Shown here piece by piece: positions 22,501 through 28,500 of a DNA stretch of 31,463 nucleotides; the first letter of the stretch is position 1, and each line of letters begins with the position of its first letter. Where the stretch lies: NCBI RefSeq assembly GCF_000003605.2, contig NW_003136331.1, forward strand, positions 369,919-401,381. Direction: 5' to 3'. The stretch comes from Saccoglossus kowalevskii (taxonomy: Eukaryota; Hemichordata; Enteropneusta; Harrimaniidae). The notes under the pieces were generated by a model, which was not told where the DNA came from, searched no databases, and was given only the letters and a program-made list of their open reading frames with translations. A program made the translations under genes and the position numbers.

Positions 22501-25500
22501 TTCATTTTGTGATGATATCTTCAATTCTCTAATTTTGGTGAATATTTTTGTCATTTTTAGTAAAAAGTTATAGTTTCAACTTCTTGTTCAAAAAACCGCA
22601 AGTCCAATTGCTTTGATATTACATATATAAGTACTACATGTGGACTTCTCTGAGATTTGTTGAAAACCGCATGGTCTCTTCTCACAAATTCTTAATATAA
22701 GTTCTTTTCTAAGTGTTTTTTTTGGCATCTGCGTGCCCGTTACCTTTTTCTTTCCAGGACTTCCAAGATCTAAACTCTAAATTTTTGCCCATCCTTGAAC
22801 ACTAATTTCCAGTAAATGTTTTTCAACCACGGTCATTCAAGTATTGTGCTGTCATTCCAAATATGGCCATGATCATTCCAGTCATTATTATTATTCTGCC
22901 GTTTATATTGGTTTCTTTCAACCATTTTCTTAGTATCATTATAAACCGAAATTTTCCTTTTCTTGAAAGGAGAATTTATATTTTCTGTCTTTCTGTGTCA
23001 GACTCTTTTCTTCTGTTGTCTATCCTGGTTAATCCTGCACATGTTTCTTGTTGTTATAGTAACCATTTCTTCACAGCTTTAATATTCATGGTATGGTATC
23101 TCTCTATTTGTGTGTTGTATATGTCAAGTATATCTCTGTATTGTGTTTCTTTGACTGTCTTCTTTTGACAGGCTTTTCCTGCAGTCATCTTTGCTACTAA
23201 ACTCAGTTGTCGTATTCTACCTGACTCTGCATTCTTAGTTCCTGGACAAACTCATGTATAGACAAGATGAAGAAATCCAGTTCCGGGTCTCGATTTTGGA
23301 GGATCGGTCGAAGTTCAACACTTCCACCAGACCTTGAACGAAGAAGTACATATTATTTGATATATCTCGTGTGGTTTCTCATCCCTGTTATTCCTTCTCT
23401 TTCCCCTTAACTTGGATGACCTTGGATGACCTTGCTTCATATACAGTTATAAATTTGTTTGTACCATATGAATGCCGCTAATTTTAGTTAGTAATATTAT
23501 ATTATACCATTGACCATATTTGGGCAACATATCTAAATATGGCATTGTTGCGTTAATGCATAGATTAATAATTGATAAGGAGATAGTGTAATTTATAAAT
23601 GTCCTCACTTAGTATTATGTAATTATTCAATAAAAATGTTCAATCAGACAAATAAATGAATTGAGCAAAAACTAGAATAGCGAGAGACATTTATAAGTGT
23701 TGTGACTAGAAATTATTCCTTGTTCAGGTAACAGCAATGGAATTAACAACGAATCATCAAAATTTCAGATGATCTTTATCGTTTCATAAATTCCACATGC
23801 TATACGTTCTATGGTTATGTAATTGCTACAAATGCTGTTGAGAAGGAATAGAGCAGTATATATTAATTTTACAAAATTCTATCATATGGGGAATACAATG
23901 AATGCTATGTTTTTATAATAAATCTACGTGGCTGTGTGGATGCATTCAGTCATACATGCATGCATGTTCTCTACCATACTCCACATAATTTCCAACACCA
24001 TGCTTGGTCTTGCATGATTTGACAAATATACATTTCACAACTTATATTCTATATTCTAAAGTAGATAGATGTGTTGTAGAATGCTCAGCTTTTCAGCCAT
24101 AATATTGAGTTTGAAATGATGTCATGACTGCAAAGTTATGTTCACTGAAAGTGGATATATTGTTACTTTACTTACTTTAAGTTTTTGCTTGTCATCTTGT
24201 ATTGGGTAGGTTAATTTGAAAACCTGTACCTCACACATTTTTAGTTGTTGTAATTTCATGTACCAGTGAAGTGCATCCCATTGTAAAATTGAAAATTAAA
24301 ACTGCATCACCACATGGTCATTCAATTTTCCTTGCGATGAGAAGCAACTTTTTTTTTGGACTTACAAGAAACATTGTAGATCGTATATAGCTACTGACTA
24401 ATGGCTGATGTATATTCTTTCAGCAAACTATGAATGCTCAACCAATTCATCTACATAGTGTATATGCAATAATTAGGGTTACACCCAAAGCAGAACTTTG
24501 TATTCAGGTCTTTGTTGGTTAATATGGTTTGTAATTTATTATTACATGTATATTAACCATTGTCAAGTGTGAGTTTCAAATGAGTTGCTATATTTTCTGA
24601 TAATGTTGGTATGGTATATAACTGAACATTATTATAATGCATTTTTATATCTCAAATATTGAAATACAAAGTACTGGCAAAAACTCCTTAACCAATCACT
24701 GCTAAGAACCAAAATTTACATATATACAATGTCCATTTGTGGTTTTCTTCCCTGCATGACATGTATATAACTAAGCTTGGGCATATCTGCAGATTTGATT
24801 TATTTCGAAATAATCACTGATATCCATCTGCTGTACTCAGCACCAAGTTACATGTACAAGTAGTTCTGGAAACCAGTCATTTTTTTCACAGTTGAGTATG
24901 AATAATGAAAACTGTATTCTGCCAGTTGCTGTTGAAATGAACAGAATATCATATGCATCAGAAACCTGCAAATGGCTTATTGCCAAGTTTTTTAAGATTC
25001 ACTACTCATTCCTAAACTATCCTACTACTTAATTAGTTAATATTCATTCATGAACAAATTTACTTTTTATTAATTTGTTAACTGTACTAACCTTCCAGGT
25101 TCTTAAGATTATTTTCCATTGTATTAAATCTCTAGTTATAACACTATCTTTTCCTAAATATCATCAAAACAGTGCATATATTAACTACATATTGATAACA
25201 TCATCACCATATCCTATTTCACAGCGCATTCTTGTTGGCTGTACTGACACGTAGTAAGGAAAGTTTCATGGCTATTGATTTGCAATCTTGCTCACAATTT
25301 TGCTCCCTCTTTTTCAGCTGGTGATGTCAGCGTTAATAGTATGAAAGCCACTAATCGTAAGATTGCTGGCACAAGTACACCGCCTGTTGAAAGAAAAAGT
25401 AAATTTTCATCATTTGGACGATTATTTAAACCATGGAAATGGAGGAGGAGGAAAAAGACATCAGAGAAATTTACCGCAACATCAATAAGTAAGTTGTGAA

Positions 25501-28500
25501 GCTCTCAGGTAGACCAGTGTGAGTTTTTGAGCTCTCAGGTAGACCAGTGTAGTTGTGAAGCTCTCAGGTAGACCAGGATACAATGTAGTGGTGAAGGTCT
25601 AAGGTAGACTGGTAGAGTTGTAAAGGTCTAAGGTAGACTGGTAGAGTTGTAAAGGTCTAGGGTAGACTGGTAGAGTTGTAAAGGTCTAAGGTAGACTGGT
25701 AGAGTTGTAAAGGTCTAAGGTAGACTGGTAGAGTTGTAAAGGTCTAAGGTAGACTGGTAGAGTTGTAAAGGTCTAGGGTAGACTGGTAGAGTTGTAAAGG
25801 TCTTAGGTAGACTGGTAGAGTTGTGAAGGTCTAAGGTAGACTGTTATTGTTTGCTAAGGTGGACATGCATGTTAAATTTAAAAAACTTGTTTCATACATT
25901 TCATGTGCAATATTATTGATGAAAACAAATTTATTCCATTTTAAGATCTTCATAGAAATCTGATCAACAATATTTATATGACTGATTTTGTGATAACAAG
26001 AATCAATGACACGCAAGAGCAGATTTTATATTGCAGAGTTTGATTAGCAATTCTCAGCCAACTACATGCATTTAAAAGTGAATTTATGTATGAAAAATGT
26101 CTTTTGTTGAATAAAGTGAAAAATCGGTCAAAAATGGTGAAAAGAACCTGCAACCTACATGGAACAGTGAACTGCTTGCCAATTCTTGTCTCTTTTTCAC
26201 CATCCATCATAATTACTTATGAGACACCAACATGTTAAAACATTCCTGCTGTTGATGAGATGCTCACCCAGTATACGTGAATAGAGAAGGGGCATTCCTG
26301 ACCAGACTAGCACTACAGATGGACAACCAAAAAGTCCCTAAAAGACTCTCTGTCTCTGTCTCTTTACACAGTCTGGACCTGTTTCACAGGTTGCATACGC
26401 ACAGCCCAGGGTTTCATGGCTTAAGTCTTGTATCAGTTTTGACTTTGATGATCTCAACCTCTGCCATAATATGTGTAAATTAGTCAGAAACTGAACACAA
26501 CAAATTTAACACATTTTACTCACACTTTAATCTTTTCACCACCAGTTCCCTCTTCTCATCACAAATTCACAAAATAGTCCCATTTATAGTCTGCACTTTC
26601 ACCTTCAGAAGATTGGGACAAAAATAGCCAATTTTTGAGTAAAAACTGAAAATTGACTAAAATTGTGTCTGCTGGCTTCAAAATTAAGTTTCATTTCCAG
26701 AAATATTGAAGAATATAAAAAAAAGTACAGACAAATTTGGGCAAAAAGTTTTGGTGGTGAAAAGGTTAACCTGACCTGCTTGTAACCCTGGCATCTGGCA
26801 GATTTAAGTGGTATAAGTTGAGCTGGTTCAAAGCCGTGTATTCACTCACTCTCAGATATTTATTTAACTGACAATGACACTATTTATATTGTATGTTTGT
26901 GTTGGTATGATTACATGCAAGTCTGCTTTTTTTTTTATTCTACCAAACAAGCTACAAGTTTATTTTATTTTACCTTCAAATGTTTCCATGGCAACCTATT
27001 CTAACACTATAATGCATGATCATTCATGTAACTCCTATATATGATTTGTTTGTTTGTTTGTTAATTAAAAGCTCTTGAACGGAAGATTTCTATGAGGGCA
27101 ACCAAGGAAGAACTTATCAAGAAGGGTGTTTTACCACCTGGTGAGTGTATACCTATCATCCCTCTAATATAATGGTATCTACCATATCATCTTAATACTT
27201 TCTGATACTTTCTTACTTATGGCTATAAGTGGTATGAGAGAATGTGAGAATGACGAGTGTTGTGGTTGTGCACGGTTAAACCAATATTTTCGCCACTATC
27301 ATTTATCGTCGTGATAATTTGAAGTTATTCGTAGGGTTAAAATTTTATGATAGTGACTGACTTTTCTTCAATTCCAATGACATGCACAATTTTGTGATTT
27401 TTCCTAACTCGTGAAATTCAAGAAAATTATTTTTTTGTGAAAACTAAATTGATTTACTGTTATGTTTGAAATAAAATGCACAATACCTATATGCAAGAAT
27501 GTTACACATTAAGGCCCAGCATGTGAAAAATGTTTTTGTTTTGACAGAAAGGAATATAATGACCATATTTTCTCTATTAGTTATGCACACGTTTACGAAA
27601 CTGACAAAGGTATGTCCATGGTCAAAATAAATTTTAAATGATCCAGTATACAATAAATACAATATTTGATTAATGTATACTTCTATTGGAGATGTGCTTG
27701 ACATTGAATTTGACATTGAAGTAAAGGTCTCATTGCAGGCAGTAGTCTAGAACATATAGGGCTTATAGATTGGGTTCTTATTGCTCATCCATCCATATAC
27801 ATGAACACATGAACTTGTATAAAAAAATCGTGATCTGATTCAGTTTGCTATTTTGTTTGAGAATTTCTCATTTTATGGTACAGGGGCTATGTCATTAGTC
27901 TCTATTCGGACAACAGGGACTTGTGGATTGACCTCTGTGGGTCTGTGCGTACGTCCGGAGCTACCGGTATATCTTAGACATGCCTGGATCAATAACATTC
28001 AAACTTCACACATACATGATACATAATATTATACATATGCACATCAATTTGTTTCATGATCTAATTCAAGAAGGCCGAATGGTGGCCATTTTTGTACTGA
28101 AATCAAGCATTTCTGGCATTCCGAAACCAGATCTTGGCTGTTTACAGATGGATTTTGCTTGAACTTAGTACATACATACATTAGACATTGATGCACATTT
28201 TATTTTTCAGATCGGATTTAAAATGGCCGACAGGTGGCCATTTTGTTTTTAAATAAATGCACTTCGAGAGCCATATGTCTGCCATGCTTTGACATATTCA
28301 TTATACATCATGTCATAGATATACAGATGCATTTAAAATGGCCGACCAGTGACTATTTTGTTTTGATTAATCCTTTTCGAGAGCATTATCTTGCAATGTA
28401 GACAAGTACTTGTTTGATGATCAGATACAAGATGACTGAATGTCAACCATTTTAATGTTAAAAAAATCATCATAATCAAGCATCAGCTTCTGGATCCATA

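Larger units (their letters stand above)
10567..25317 (+). other. PHACTR intron 1 (14.75 kb)
   Basis: Bounded by GTAAGT at 10567 and TTTTTCAG at 25310-25317. It holds the two candidate alternative first exons, small elements at 13455-13623, 16202-16715 and 17813-18075, tandem repeats at 19817-20340 and 21870-22670, and a hydrophobic GPCR-like frame at 22863-23168. Outside these I see AT-rich sequence with short simple repeats: (ATGAC)4 at about 11275-11290, (AAT)n at about 16031-16045, C runs at 14679-14689 and 16946-16956, and (TA)n near 16900. Confidence 0.8.
25489..27071 (+). other. PHACTR intron 2
   Basis: GTAAGT at 25489 to TTAAAAG ending 27071. It contains the 29-bp array (25493-25848) and the TTAA-flanked MITE (26531-26765). 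The remaining sequence is AT-rich with no supported gene. A plus frame at 26277-26483 and minus frames at 25831-26210 are not recognised. Confidence 0.8.

Noticed and set aside
26277-26483. 68-codon plus frame in intron 2
   Set aside because: No domain, no start context and no splice compatibility with PHACTR exons.
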